Part shown: positions 7,360 to 15,245 of the stretch, in pieces
How positions within the stretch are numbered: the first letter of the stretch is position 1
How the letters are laid out: every line of letters begins with the position of its first letter
Assembly (NCBI RefSeq): GCF_000025285.1
Contig: NC_013741.1
Coordinates: 310,001-374,000 of the forward strand
Reading direction: 5' to 3'
Source: Archaeoglobus profundus DSM 5631
GTDB taxonomy: Archaea > Halobacteriota > Archaeoglobi > Archaeoglobales > Archaeoglobaceae
Length of the DNA stretch: 64,000 nucleotides
Notes under the pieces: generated by a model
What the model was told of the DNA's origin: nothing
The model's input: only the letters and a program-made list of their open reading frames with translations
Databases searched by the model: none
Program-made: the position numbers and the translations under genes

Positions 7360-7857
7360 TCAGCTTATCACTATTTTCTGAACTCCATCGACCTTCAGAA
7401 ACTCATCCACAAGCCTTCCCGGTATCTTTCCGTCTGTAACTATTGTAAGCTTTGACTCTACGCTTAGCTCTGGGTCTTCTGCAAGTATGAACCTTATCGG
7501 AATTCCTTCTTTCGCAAGTATTGAAGTTATACCGGCTACTATCCCAACCTTATGGCTTTCTGCATAAACTTCCAAAACACCAAAACCCAAAATCCTCGCG
7601 ACTTCGGTTATGTTTGCCACTGGCTTCAGCGAAGAAAAGACTTTTCTAAGCTCTTCATCGCTCTCTATGTTCTGAATGGCGGAAACGACAACCTTTCTGT
7701 CAACATCCAGAGCTTCCGCAATCTTTGTCGGCACAAGCTCTATCTTATCACAGTAAGCCTTTCCATTCCTAACTGAGATACCCAACCTCAAGAACTCTTT
7801 TGCAACGACTATCTGAGAAGGATACTTCTCAAACTTCTCGGCAATTTTGCGCCACAT
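7360..7857 (-). CDS. HTH-ACT domain regulator of amino-acid metabolism (predicted)
   Basis: A 165-residue protein. The N-terminal part (about 1-90) is helical with an HTH-like segment (VPTKIAEALDVDRKVVVSAIQ); the C-terminal part (about 95-165) is an ACT domain, with VGIVAGITSILAKEGIPIRFI and LTIVTDGKIPG. ACT domains bind amino acids, so a ligand-responsive transcription regulator is likely. It converges with the PUA gene, leaving only 1 nt between stops. The ligand is unknown. Confidence 0.75.
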   Translation of the reverse strand: MWRKIAEKFEKYPSQIVVAKEFLRLGISVRNGKAYCDKIELVPTKIAEALDVDRKVVVSAIQNIESDEELRKVFSSLKPVANITEVARILGFGVLEVYAESHKVGIVAGITSILAKEGIPIRFILAEDPELSVESKLTIVTDGKIPGRLVDEFLKVDGVQKIVIS

Positions 7858-7870
7858 GACGAAAGTATTG

Positions 7871-9010
7871 TTAAGGGATTAAAAGTTTCCTTATGTCTAT
7901 TCCTGTCATCTGAAGAACCACGTATGCACCGTATATTGTCCCAATTATACTACCGATGTTTGTCAAAGCTGCAACGAGTAAGACTCTAAAGGCCTTATTT
8001 CTCCAAAGGTCTTTAAGTGAGCTTGCGTTTGAAAGACTTATCAGATCGTCAACGCTTGGTTTTCTCATCTTCAGCTCGACATAGCCTGAGACCCAGCCCG
8101 CCGCTACTAGAGGATTTATAGACGTTAGCCAAGCGCATAGAAAAGCTGCAAGTATAGACAATGGATGAGCTAACGCAAGGGTTGCGCCTAGAGCTGAAAG
8201 CGTTCCGTTTATGAGGAACCAATACATGAATGCCTTGAGAGCCATTTCGCTTCCGAGCTTTGTCAATATGTATGCAAACGTTCCAACGATTAAAGCCGAT
8301 AGAATCCAACCGAAAGCCTTGGAAAGGCTGAACTTGCCCTTCTTAACCTCCAAAAGTTTTTCAATAGGAGGGAGCTTTTCAGGATTTTTCAAGTAACCCT
8401 CTATACCCTTCTTGTGACCAGCTCCAACAACTACAACTATTTTGTTGTACCTCTCACTAACTCTGATTATGTTGTAAGCCATGTAGGCATCTCTTTCATC
8501 TATCAAGACTTCTCCAGCTTTCGGACTTATCTTTCTGAACTCCTCGATAAGGGAATCGACATTGCTCGCAACGTCTTCAACATCTTCCTTACTGAAGAGC
8601 CCTTTCAAGATATTCCAACCGAACTTCAGTTTCTCAAAGAAACTCATCTTCTGCCAGAGCCTTTGAAAGGTAATGCCAATATCTCTATCTATAAGCAAAA
8701 CGTCGGCTCCCAACTCTCTCGCTTTCTTTATGGCAGTTAGCATCTCCTCTCCCGGTCTTACCCCTGTTTCTTCTCCAATTTTTCTTTGAAAGTAAGCCAA
8801 AACAATTTGAAGTAATGCGAGAGAGATGTTACCACTCTTTAAAACATCTGAAAGCGATATGCTTTGGACATTATTGATTAACGCGTTGTACCTCCTAGGA
8901 CAGAGTTCTACAGCTACAGCATCCGGATTAACTTCTTCTATAACTTTATGAACCTTTTCTACGCTCTCTCTGAGTACATGAGCTGTTCCAACGATGTAAA
9001 CTTCAGCCAC
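7871..9010 (-). CDS. TraB/GumN-family membrane protein
   Basis: A 379-residue protein. The N-terminal domain (about 1-210) begins VYIVGTAHVLRESVEKV and includes DAVAVELCPRRY, DVLLIDRDIGITFQRLW and VVVVGAGHKKGIEGYL, all marks of the TraB/PrgY family. The C-terminal 150 residues hold about five hydrophobic segments. The family has a putative metal-dependent peptidase-like fold (EreA/GumN-related); archaeal function is unknown. It reads away from the divergently placed phenylacetate-CoA ligase. Confidence 0.85.
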   Translation of the reverse strand: MAEVYIVGTAHVLRESVEKVHKVIEEVNPDAVAVELCPRRYNALINNVQSISLSDVLKSGNISLALLQIVLAYFQRKIGEETGVRPGEEMLTAIKKARELGADVLLIDRDIGITFQRLWQKMSFFEKLKFGWNILKGLFSKEDVEDVASNVDSLIEEFRKISPKAGEVLIDERDAYMAYNIIRVSERYNKIVVVVGAGHKKGIEGYLKNPEKLPPIEKLLEVKKGKFSLSKAFGWILSALIVGTFAYILTKLGSEMALKAFMYWFLINGTLSALGATLALAHPLSILAAFLCAWLTSINPLVAAGWVSGYVELKMRKPSVDDLISLSNASSLKDLWRNKAFRVLLVAALTNIGSIIGTIYGAYVVLQMTGIDIRKLLIP

Positions 9011-9065
9011 AGTTCAACTTTACTCACACTATTTAAACGATCTCTTTCTCAAAATTTATGACTAA

Positions 9066-9092
9066 TCCCACAAAATGGGAAAGGTTTATATA
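9066..9092 (+). promoter_or_regulatory. Promoter with upstream inverted repeat
   Basis: TCCCA (9066-9070), five bases, then TGGGA (9076-9080) make a perfect inverted repeat directly before an A/G-rich BRE and the TATA box TTTATATA (9085-9092). The ATG of the CoA ligase at 9113 falls where transcription should begin, so the mRNA is probably leaderless. The repeat is well placed for an activator or repressor. Confidence 0.6.
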
Positions 9093-9112
9093 CTCTGAAT
9101 CGAACGCACGTT

Positions 9113-10363
9113 ATGAGACTTCTCCTCAAGGCTGAGAAGGGAGTGAAAATGAGTAGAAAAAAGATAGAGGAGATCAAGAACAGACGTTTTAGGAGAATAG
9201 TAAGATACGTTTATCAAAATTGCCCGTTCTACAGGAGGAAGTTCAAATCTGCTGGTATCGATGTTGATAAGATCAGGAGCGTTGAAGATATATCCAAGTT
9301 ACCCTTCACAACCAAACAAGAGCTTAGGGAAGCTTATCCGCTTAAGATTCTATGTGTTCCGAAGGAAAAGGTTGTTAGAATTCAGATGAGTGGTGGAACG
9401 ACCGGACAGCCGGTCATAATTCCCTACACACGTAAGGATGTTGAACAGTGGAAGGAGATGATGCTTAGAGCATTCTATATAGCCAATATAACTTCTAAAG
9501 ACGTAATTCAAATAACTCCAGCTTTTGGCCTGTGGAACGGTGGATTTGGCTTTCATTTCGCTGCAGATGCAATAAACGCTTTTGTAGTTCCAATAGGACC
9601 CGGAAATACGAGAAATCAGCTGAGGTTCATGAGAGATTTCGGAACGACGGTGCTGTGCTCAACGGCAAGCTATCCTCTCAGACTCTTGGAAGTTGCAAAA
9701 GAGATGGGAATCGATCTAAATGAGCTGGAGCTTGAAAAAATGCTGTTAGGAGCGGAACCTTGGACTGAGGAGATGAGGAAGATTATCGAAAGAGAATTCG
9801 ATGTCATTGCATATGACATACCCGGTTTAACCGAGATGGGTGGAGTTGGAACTGTCGGATTTGAATGTCCGGAGAGAATGGGTTTGCACATGTGGGAGGA
9901 CAACTACATTGTTGAAGTAGTCGATCCTGAAACTGGAGAGGTCTTGGATGAGGGGGAGGAAGGAGAGGTTGTTTACACAGCTTTGAACAGGGAAGCAATG
10001 CCACTGATAAGGTACAGGAGTGGAGAGGTGTCAGCTGTTGTTAGTAGAGAACCTTGCGAGTGCGGTATCGAGCACATGACGATCAGGAGAATTAGAGGTA
10101 GAACTGACGATATGATAATCTACAGGGGCGTTAAGTTCTATCCGGCGGATGTCGAAGAGATTCTTGCAAGCTATGGAATTACTCAGTACAGAATAGTTCT
10201 AGACAGTAAGGTAATTGTAGAGTTTGAAGGTGACGAAAGCCTTGTTCTAAAGCTGGCGAGAGATTTTAAAGAGTTCTTGGGATTCAAACCGAAGCTCGTA
10301 GCTTTGCCTTTCGGAACTCTTGAAAGATTTGAAGGAAAGGCTAAGAGACTGGTCAAGTCTTGA
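9113..10363 (+). CDS. Phenylacetate-CoA ligase-like enzyme
   Basis: A 416-residue member of the PaaK branch of the ANL (adenylate-forming) superfamily, which couples an aryl acid to CoA with ATP. The A3-type loop MSGGTTGQPVI lies near residue 98-108; YDIPGLTEMGG and YRSGEVSAVV follow, and the C-terminal domain begins RIRGRTDDMIIYRGVKFYP. In archaea such enzymes often activate arylacetates formed from aromatic amino acids, which fits the indolepyruvate oxidoreductase elsewhere in the window (inference). Start 9113 is supported by the TATA position; an internal ATG at 9149 has a GGGAGTGA ribosome-binding-like sequence and is the alternative. Confidence 0.87.
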   Translation: MRLLLKAEKGVKMSRKKIEEIKNRRFRRIVRYVYQNCPFYRRKFKSAGIDVDKIRSVEDISKLPFTTKQELREAYPLKILCVPKEKVVRIQMSGGTTGQPVIIPYTRKDVEQWKEMMLRAFYIANITSKDVIQITPAFGLWNGGFGFHFAADAINAFVVPIGPGNTRNQLRFMRDFGTTVLCSTASYPLRLLEVAKEMGIDLNELELEKMLLGAEPWTEEMRKIIEREFDVIAYDIPGLTEMGGVGTVGFECPERMGLHMWEDNYIVEVVDPETGEVLDEGEEGEVVYTALNREAMPLIRYRSGEVSAVVSREPCECGIEHMTIRRIRGRTDDMIIYRGVKFYPADVEEILASYGITQYRIVLDSKVIVEFEGDESLVLKLARDFKEFLGFKPKLVALPFGTLERFEGKAKRLVKS

Positions 10364-10402
10364 TCGAAAGTGTTAAAATCGCAAAATCATTTAAACCTTT
10401 AA

Positions 10403-10487
10403 GCGGGGGTTGCCGAGTCAGGTCAAAGGCGCGGGATTTAGGGTCCCGTCCCGTAGGGGTTCGAGGGTTCAAATCCCTCCCCCCGCA
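10403..10487 (+). tRNA. tRNA-Leu(TAG)
   Basis: Acceptor GCGGGGG pairs with CCCCCGC (10480-10486), discriminator A at 10487. The anticodon loop TTTAGGG gives TAG (10439-10441). A long variable arm is present between the anticodon and T stems, as expected for a class II tRNA, and the T arm is GAGGG-TTCAAAT-CCCTC. CCA is not encoded. A TATA-like TTTAAACC lies about 15-20 nt upstream. Confidence 0.97.
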
Positions 10488-10670
10488 TGCAATTCCAATA
10501 AAATCCAGTACGAGCAGTTTGTTGAGAAAATTGAGCTGAAAGCTATCTCCGATGAGGAAAAGAAAAGATATAAGGCCTCCGTTTTGAAATTTTTAGAGGC
10601 GATTTTATACGATCTTGAAGATAAAAGAGTTATTAATTATATAAACAGATTAAAAAGCAAGAAGGAGTAA
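10488..10670 (+). other. Orphan coding-like tail fused in frame to tRNA-Leu
   Basis: The reading frame entering from the tRNA continues for about 55 codons with a protein-like, charged, helical composition (for example EEKKRYKASVLKFLEAILYD) and stops at 10670. The only possible start codons lie inside the tRNA gene, so no independent start is visible. It may be the truncated remnant of an element integrated at the tRNA 3' end; the pattern loosely resembles an integrase core-binding domain. Treat as unassigned. Confidence 0.3.
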
Positions 10671-10732
10671 ACAATCGATACGAGCGTTTTCTAAAGGAGA
10701 GAATATTTAAAATGGGCTTCGTAAGTGTAAAA

Positions 10733-11464
10733 TCATATCCGATTATGTCTTCTGAGCGGTTTTAGGTATTTCATTTCTAGCTCAAGCAACAGTTGAACTC
10801 CTGCCACGAGTAGGGAGAGAGCCGCGAGCGCTAAAAGAAAACAAGAGTGTGGGATTGTATGGCTGACTCTGTGAATTCCGTAGAGACCAACGAAGCTGAA
10901 GGCTATGCACGACGTTTTCACGGGAGGTACAACATCTACAGCATCGACGAGCGACGCAAGTTCTTTATGGATCTTGAGGAGATAAGCTCCCAAAACCAAA
11001 CCAATCAAGGTTATAGAAGCAACGAAAGACATGATCACCACTTGCACAATGGTCTCGAAGTTCGACAAATATATGCGAATATACTCGTCAACTTCCCTCG
11101 CAACGAGGTGAAGAACTGCAAGGTATATCAAAAACTCGAAAGTATCCCTGTTAATTCTCAAAGCTCCAACGGATTTGAAAATGTGGAGCAGTCGAACCAG
11201 TATAACTGCTTCAACGATCATTAAGAGGATTAGACCATGGAGCGTGTGATACGTCGGATCGATGCCGTAAAACATGGTCAATATCCCCGTTACACCCTTG
11301 TATATCGCTGTTACCACCAGAAGGAGTATGCACACGGCTATATCTCTGGGATTAATCGCTCTTGCGTCTATTTTGGCGCTCAGAGATGAGTAGGCTACAG
11401 CCGAAAGTGCAACAACTATCAAACCCATCAAAGCTGGGAGTGTGTCAGCTATAATCAAATTCAT
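10733..11464 (-). CDS. Unknown membrane protein, about seven transmembrane segments
   Basis: A 243-residue hydrophobic protein that I do not recognise. Hydrophobic stretches are near residues 5-28, 44-66, 77-95, 107-122, 138-164, 183-200 and 208-226, with polar loops between. There is no clear enzymatic motif. The C-terminus is basic (KYLKPLRRHNRI). It stands alone, with tRNA-Leu behind and a gene-poor region ahead of its start. Confidence 0.65.
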   Translation of the reverse strand: MNLIIADTLPALMGLIVVALSAVAYSSLSAKIDARAINPRDIAVCILLLVVTAIYKGVTGILTMFYGIDPTYHTLHGLILLMIVEAVILVRLLHIFKSVGALRINRDTFEFLIYLAVLHLVAREVDEYIRIYLSNFETIVQVVIMSFVASITLIGLVLGAYLLKIHKELASLVDAVDVVPPVKTSCIAFSFVGLYGIHRVSHTIPHSCFLLALAALSLLVAGVQLLLELEMKYLKPLRRHNRI

Positions 11465-11573
11465 GGATGGATTCAGCGATCTTACGGGCTTAAAAGTTTT
11501 ATTCCTTTTTCAGGTGTGTCTTTTGAGATTGCACTACAGATTGAATTAAATTCTTCCATGCTTAGAAGTTTGA

Positions 11574-11613
11574 GTTCAACAGCCTACAACGTTGAACTTA
11601 TACTCAAGTTCAA
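11574..11613. repeat. Overlapping inverted repeats able to form alternative hairpins
   Basis: GTTCAAC (11574-11580) can pair with GTTGAAC (11591-11597). The same right-hand segment, as TTGAACTT (11592-11599), can instead pair with AAGTTCAA (11606-11613) across a 6-nt loop. The two hairpins are mutually exclusive. Confidence 0.6.
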
Positions 11614-11641
11614 TTCTTGAGCGTGATTACAGAAGCCCTAA

Positions 11642-11686
11642 AAATTCTTCATGCCCTCTTTCAGTTTCGTAGAGGTTGAAGAATTT
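11642..11686. repeat. Two-part hairpin
   Basis: AAATTCTTCA (11642-11651) pairs perfectly with TGAAGAATTT (11677-11686); inside it CCTCT (11655-11659) pairs with AGAGG (11671-11675). The internal-loop-plus-terminal-stem shape could belong to a structured RNA, but there is no known family match by eye. Confidence 0.5.
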
Positions 11687-12053
11687 CTAAGAAACCTAAA
11701 CCTTGGACTAGGCGGAAGTTTAATTCGTAGCCGCTGTGGTAGCTTTACATTTCTTTTTTCTTGGCGTTTAGATTTTGGTGTGGAGACTTGTCCTGAAATA
11801 AAATAGATATAGGTTGCGTTTTGGTTAGGAGGTAGGTAGTTAGGAAGTGGGAGGATGTTTTGAGGTACCCTTCACGTTTTATGTGAGCTTTTTTGTTCCT
11901 GTCATTTTTGACATCTTTTGGTATTTTCTGTCATTCATTATTCTTGCCATACCCTTATGCAATTACACTCCGATAATATTCCTTGCAACACTTAATAGAA
12001 AAATCTGTCTCGAGCAATGGATTGCTTCGAAAGACATTTAACGTTTAACTAAG

Positions 12054-12353
12054 TTGACCTCCTCCCCGCACTGAAGTGCGAGGATTCCTTGCGGGGAGGT
12101 TTGTGCATATCCTCAGCCTCGCTCCTCATCGGATATACACGGGGTGGGTCAGCACCCCGTTAAACCCACCTGTCCGCAAGGCGGAGAGGTGGGCTATAGT
12201 TCCCCTTGCGGGGACTTGGTTGACCCTCCCTACCCACCCGACATCGATAAATCAGAACGAGGCTTTATAAAACTAACGCTCCACCAACCTCCCCCTCCCT
12301 CCTCCCCTAATTCATCCCCGCTCTGAAGAGCGAGGCTTTCTTAGCGACGCTCT
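12054..12353 (-). mobile_element. Non-autonomous IS608-type MITE, copy 2
   Basis: The same 300 bp as 3906-4205, inverted. On the plus strand it begins TTGA (complement of the TCAA right end) and is followed by GTAA (12354-12357, complement of the TTAC target). No transposase is present. It ends 11 bp before a C/D sRNA. Apparent 60- and 64-codon ORFs inside are spurious: both are GC-rich products of the repeat sequence. Confidence 0.9.
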
Positions 12354-12364
12354 GTAAATTCTTC

Positions 12365-12417
12365 CGATGATGATTCGGTTCTCGTCTGAGCGGTGATGAG
12401 AGCCTTCGGTTCTGAAA
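12365..12417 (+). ncRNA. C/D box guide sRNA 5
   Basis: Boxes in order: C ATGATGA (12367-12373), D' CTGA (12386-12389), C' GTGATGA (12393-12399), D CTGA (12412-12415), 3-nt D'-C' spacer and two 12-nt guides that share TTCGGTT. No TATA box is seen in the usual place because MITE copy 2 ends there; a TATA-like TTTATAAAA lies farther up inside the MITE. Confidence 0.88.
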
Positions 12418-12420
12418 AAT

Positions 12421-12427
12421 TTTATAT
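12421..12427 (+). promoter_or_regulatory. TATA box of the MBL/Fe-ADH operon
   Basis: TTTATAT lies directly after the D box of sRNA 5 and 22-28 nt before the ATG at 12449, which predicts a leaderless transcript. Confidence 0.5.
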
Positions 12428-12448
12428 CTCGGGAGATAATCTAAAAAC

Positions 12449-13012
12449 ATGAAGCTTAGATGGTTGGGTAACTCGTGTGTTGAAATAATAGACGACTTGC
12501 ACACAGTAATTGACCCGAACTACGTTATTGAGCCTGAACCTGAGATCGATTATGTTCTCGTAACACATGAGCACAACGATCACATAGATGTTGAAAAGCT
12601 CAAAAGCTTGAAGTATAAGCATCTCGTCGCTCCAGAATACACTTTAAAGCTCTATAACCTTGAAGGAATTAAGGCTGAGGTCGGTAAGGAGTTGGATGGT
12701 ATAAGAATTCTGCCGAGCTGGTGCTGGAAAGCTGAAGAATCTGTAAGCTATTACTATAAGGGAGTTCTGCACAGCGGTGATTCAGCCAAATTCCCAGACG
12801 TTAAAGATGTCAAAGTTGCTTTCACAGCATGTTTCCCAGATTTCTACGATGATTACGTCAGGGAGATGAAGAGGTTAAAACCTGAGTTAGTCATTCCGAT
12901 ACACTACGACCCAGAAAGGAAGTTGAAGAACGCCGAGGGGCTCGTGGAGAGGTTGAGAAATGAAGGGATAAACGCGAGGATAGTTAAGATAGGAGAGGTT
13001 GTAGAGATATGA
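12449..13012 (+). CDS. MBL-fold metal-dependent hydrolase
   Basis: A 187-residue metallo-beta-lactamase-fold protein similar to the UlaG-like group. The metal motif HEHNDH spans residues 40-45, further ligands are the aspartate in HSGDSAKF (about 111) and the histidine in VIPIHYD (about 152). The substrate is unknown. It overlaps the Fe-ADH gene by 4 nt (ATGA), so the two are an operon. Confidence 0.87.
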   Translation: MKLRWLGNSCVEIIDDLHTVIDPNYVIEPEPEIDYVLVTHEHNDHIDVEKLKSLKYKHLVAPEYTLKLYNLEGIKAEVGKELDGIRILPSWCWKAEESVSYYYKGVLHSGDSAKFPDVKDVKVAFTACFPDFYDDYVREMKRLKPELVIPIHYDPERKLKNAEGLVERLRNEGINARIVKIGEVVEI

Positions 13013-14121
13013 AGAGCTTCGAGCTTAGGTATGCTTACACTCATCTTTACTTTGGACTGAACGCTGTTGAGAAGATAAGAAATCATTTGAACAGTGTCGA
13101 AAGGGTAACCATTGCTACTGGAAAGCAATCCGCAAGAGTCAGCGGAGCCTTAAAAGATGTTGAAACAATTTTAAGAGATTTGGAAATAGAATACGAAGTT
13201 TTCGATAAAATTAAGGCAAATCCAACAGTCGAAATTGCGGATGATCTTGCCAAAGTTGTTTGGGAAAACGGAAGTGACTGCATAATAGCAATAGGCGGCG
13301 GTAGTGTAATTGATACGGCTAAGGTTTCCTCTTGCATAGCTCTGAGCGGTGGAAAAGCTGAAGAGTATCTAAAGGGTAGGAAGGCAAAAAGGTACCTTCC
13401 ACTCCTTGCAATAAACTTGACTCATGGAACTGGGAGTGAGATAGACAAATTTGCCGTCCTAACGCATGAGAGAGAGAAGATAGGAATTTCCATTAGATAT
13501 CCAGATTTCAGTTTCGACGATCCGAAGTATACTTTAACTCTACCAAAGGAGCAATCGATTTACACGACGATAGATGCATTCTTCCACGCTTATGAAGCTG
13601 TAACTGCAAAAACTACCAATCCGTTCGTCGAGACCTTAGTCTTTGAGTGTGCGAGGATAATAGGTGAAAATTTGCCTAAAGAACAGAAGCTTGAGGAAAA
13701 GTACAATTTGCTTTATGCCTCCATGATTGCCGGAATAGCCTTAGATATGAGTCCAGCACACATAGTTCATGCGATAGAACACGCTCTGAGCGGAATTAAT
13801 CCCAAGCTTGCGCACGGTTGCGGATTGGCCTTAATAGGTCCAAGAGCTATATACTGGATTCACAAACACTCCGAAAATTCTGCCAAGATTTTGAGATGTC
13901 TTGTGGGGAGGGATGTAAGTTCAGCTGAGGAAGCTGAAAAAATCTTCAGAGAATTTCTGAACTCTATCGGATTTAATGAAAGATTGAGTGATTACATCGG
14001 TAGAGATGATTTCAAAGACGTCGAGAAAATAGTTTTCGGACCTTTGAAGTATCTATTGAATCGTATAGATTTCGAATTCACTAGGGAAATGCTTTACGAC
14101 ATCCTTGAAAGGAGCCTATAA
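13009..14121 (+). CDS. Iron-containing alcohol dehydrogenase
   Basis: A 370-residue group III (iron-dependent) alcohol dehydrogenase. The nucleotide-binding GGGSVID is at residues 96-102, THGTGSE at 138-144, and the metal ligands appear in TIDAFFHAYEA and HAIEHALSG, with a final histidine in NPKLAHGCGLA. It oxidises alcohols or reduces aldehydes with NAD(P)(H). The natural substrate is unknown. Translationally coupled to the MBL gene upstream. Confidence 0.9.
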   Translation: MKSFELRYAYTHLYFGLNAVEKIRNHLNSVERVTIATGKQSARVSGALKDVETILRDLEIEYEVFDKIKANPTVEIADDLAKVVWENGSDCIIAIGGGSVIDTAKVSSCIALSGGKAEEYLKGRKAKRYLPLLAINLTHGTGSEIDKFAVLTHEREKIGISIRYPDFSFDDPKYTLTLPKEQSIYTTIDAFFHAYEAVTAKTTNPFVETLVFECARIIGENLPKEQKLEEKYNLLYASMIAGIALDMSPAHIVHAIEHALSGINPKLAHGCGLALIGPRAIYWIHKHSENSAKILRCLVGRDVSSAEEAEKIFREFLNSIGFNERLSDYIGRDDFKDVEKIVFGPLKYLLNRIDFEFTREMLYDILERSL

Positions 14122-14154
14122 TTTTTATAGCTCAAACTTCCCCACTTTAATTCT

Positions 14155-15087
14155 GTGAATGTAGTTGATGTGTTCGCTGGATGCGGAGGATTTAGCAGAG
14201 GCTTTAAGGAAGAAGGTTTCGAGTTAGTCGCTGCCATCGAGAATTTTAAGCCCGTGGCTGAAACTTACAAAACAAACTTTCCCGAGGTAGAGGTCATAGT
14301 TAAAGACGTTAAAGAAGTTAGAGGATTTGATGTTGAGAGAATTTGTGGAGATGTCGATGTTTTAATAGGATCTCCGCCTTGCGAACCCTTCACATCTGTA
14401 AATCTTAGGAGGATGAAAAAGCCTGAAGACAGATTGTATAAGGATAAGAGGGGACAACTCGTTCTCCACTTCATAAGGCTTGTTAGGGAACTTAAGCCGA
14501 AGGTTTTCGTCATGGAGAACGTTCCTCAGATTTTGGAGATTAGGAATGCGATAGAGAGAGAGTTTCGCAAAATCGGAGTTTACAGAGTTTACTTCAACGT
14601 TTTGAAGGCTCAGAACTACGGAAACCCTTCGAAGAGAACGAGAGTCTTCATATCGAATGTGCCTATAGATGAGAAGCCTGCTAAAAGATATGTCAAAGTT
14701 GCAGACGCTTTAAGAGATTTGCCACCGCTAAATACAATTCCAAATCACGAGGAAATTAGGATTTCGAAATCGAAGCTTGAGAAAATAGCTATGCTTAGGT
14801 GGGGTGAAAGCCTTGTTAAATTTGGAGGAAGATTTGAAAACTGGCTTAGGTTACACCCTTACAAGCTGGCTCCGACAGTAATGGGACACTCAAGGTTCAT
14901 ACACCCATTTGAGGATAGGCTCTTAACGGTTAGAGAACAGGCTAGGCTTATGGGTTTTCCAGATGATCACGTGTTCTTAGGTGGCAAGAATGTCCAGTTC
15001 GACATGGTTGGTGAGGCAGTTCCAGTTCCACTTGCTAAAGCTGTTGCCAAAGAGATTAAGCTAAAGATTTCGGAGATGGAGATTTAA
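14155..15087 (+). CDS. C5-cytosine methyltransferase, orphan
   Basis: A 310-residue C5-cytosine methyltransferase. Motif I is DVFAGCGGFSRGF (5-17), motif IV carries the catalytic Cys in PPCEPF (74-79) where most enzymes have PPCQGFS, motif VI is ENV (121-123), motif VIII is in KRTRVFI, and motifs IX-X are at the C-terminus (RLMGFPDDH and QFDMVGEAVP). It starts at GTG 14155 behind the TATA box TTTTTATAG, which predicts a leaderless mRNA. No restriction endonuclease gene is adjacent, so it looks like a solitary enzyme. Confidence 0.88.
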   Translation: MNVVDVFAGCGGFSRGFKEEGFELVAAIENFKPVAETYKTNFPEVEVIVKDVKEVRGFDVERICGDVDVLIGSPPCEPFTSVNLRRMKKPEDRLYKDKRGQLVLHFIRLVRELKPKVFVMENVPQILEIRNAIEREFRKIGVYRVYFNVLKAQNYGNPSKRTRVFISNVPIDEKPAKRYVKVADALRDLPPLNTIPNHEEIRISKSKLEKIAMLRWGESLVKFGGRFENWLRLHPYKLAPTVMGHSRFIHPFEDRLLTVREQARLMGFPDDHVFLGGKNVQFDMVGEAVPVPLAKAVAKEIKLKISEMEI

Positions 15088-15245
15088 CCTTTTTTAGCGT
15101 TGAAACTGCTCTTTTCTCAACAGCGAAGGGGCTGGGAATACGATTTTTCTTTTGAAGTGAGTGAAGATTCAAGAACTATTGCATTGCAATATTTGTTTAT
15201 TATAACTTTGAGTAAACGTTTAAAATCAGATCACAACTTTCACGC

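Larger units (their letters stand above)
11465..12053. other. Gene-poor, hairpin-rich region
   Basis: No convincing gene was found in this 589-bp stretch. A 64-codon hydrophobic ORF at 11847-12041 has no family resemblance and no ribosome-binding site. The region contains several inverted repeats (11574-11613 and 11642-11686, listed separately). Right of it lies MITE copy 2. It may hold an unrecognised RNA or a decayed gene. Confidence 0.5.

Noticed and set aside
11847-12041. 64-codon hydrophobic ORF in the gene-free region
   Set aside because: No ribosome-binding site, no promoter, no family resemblance, and an AT-rich composition that yields hydrophobic frames by chance.
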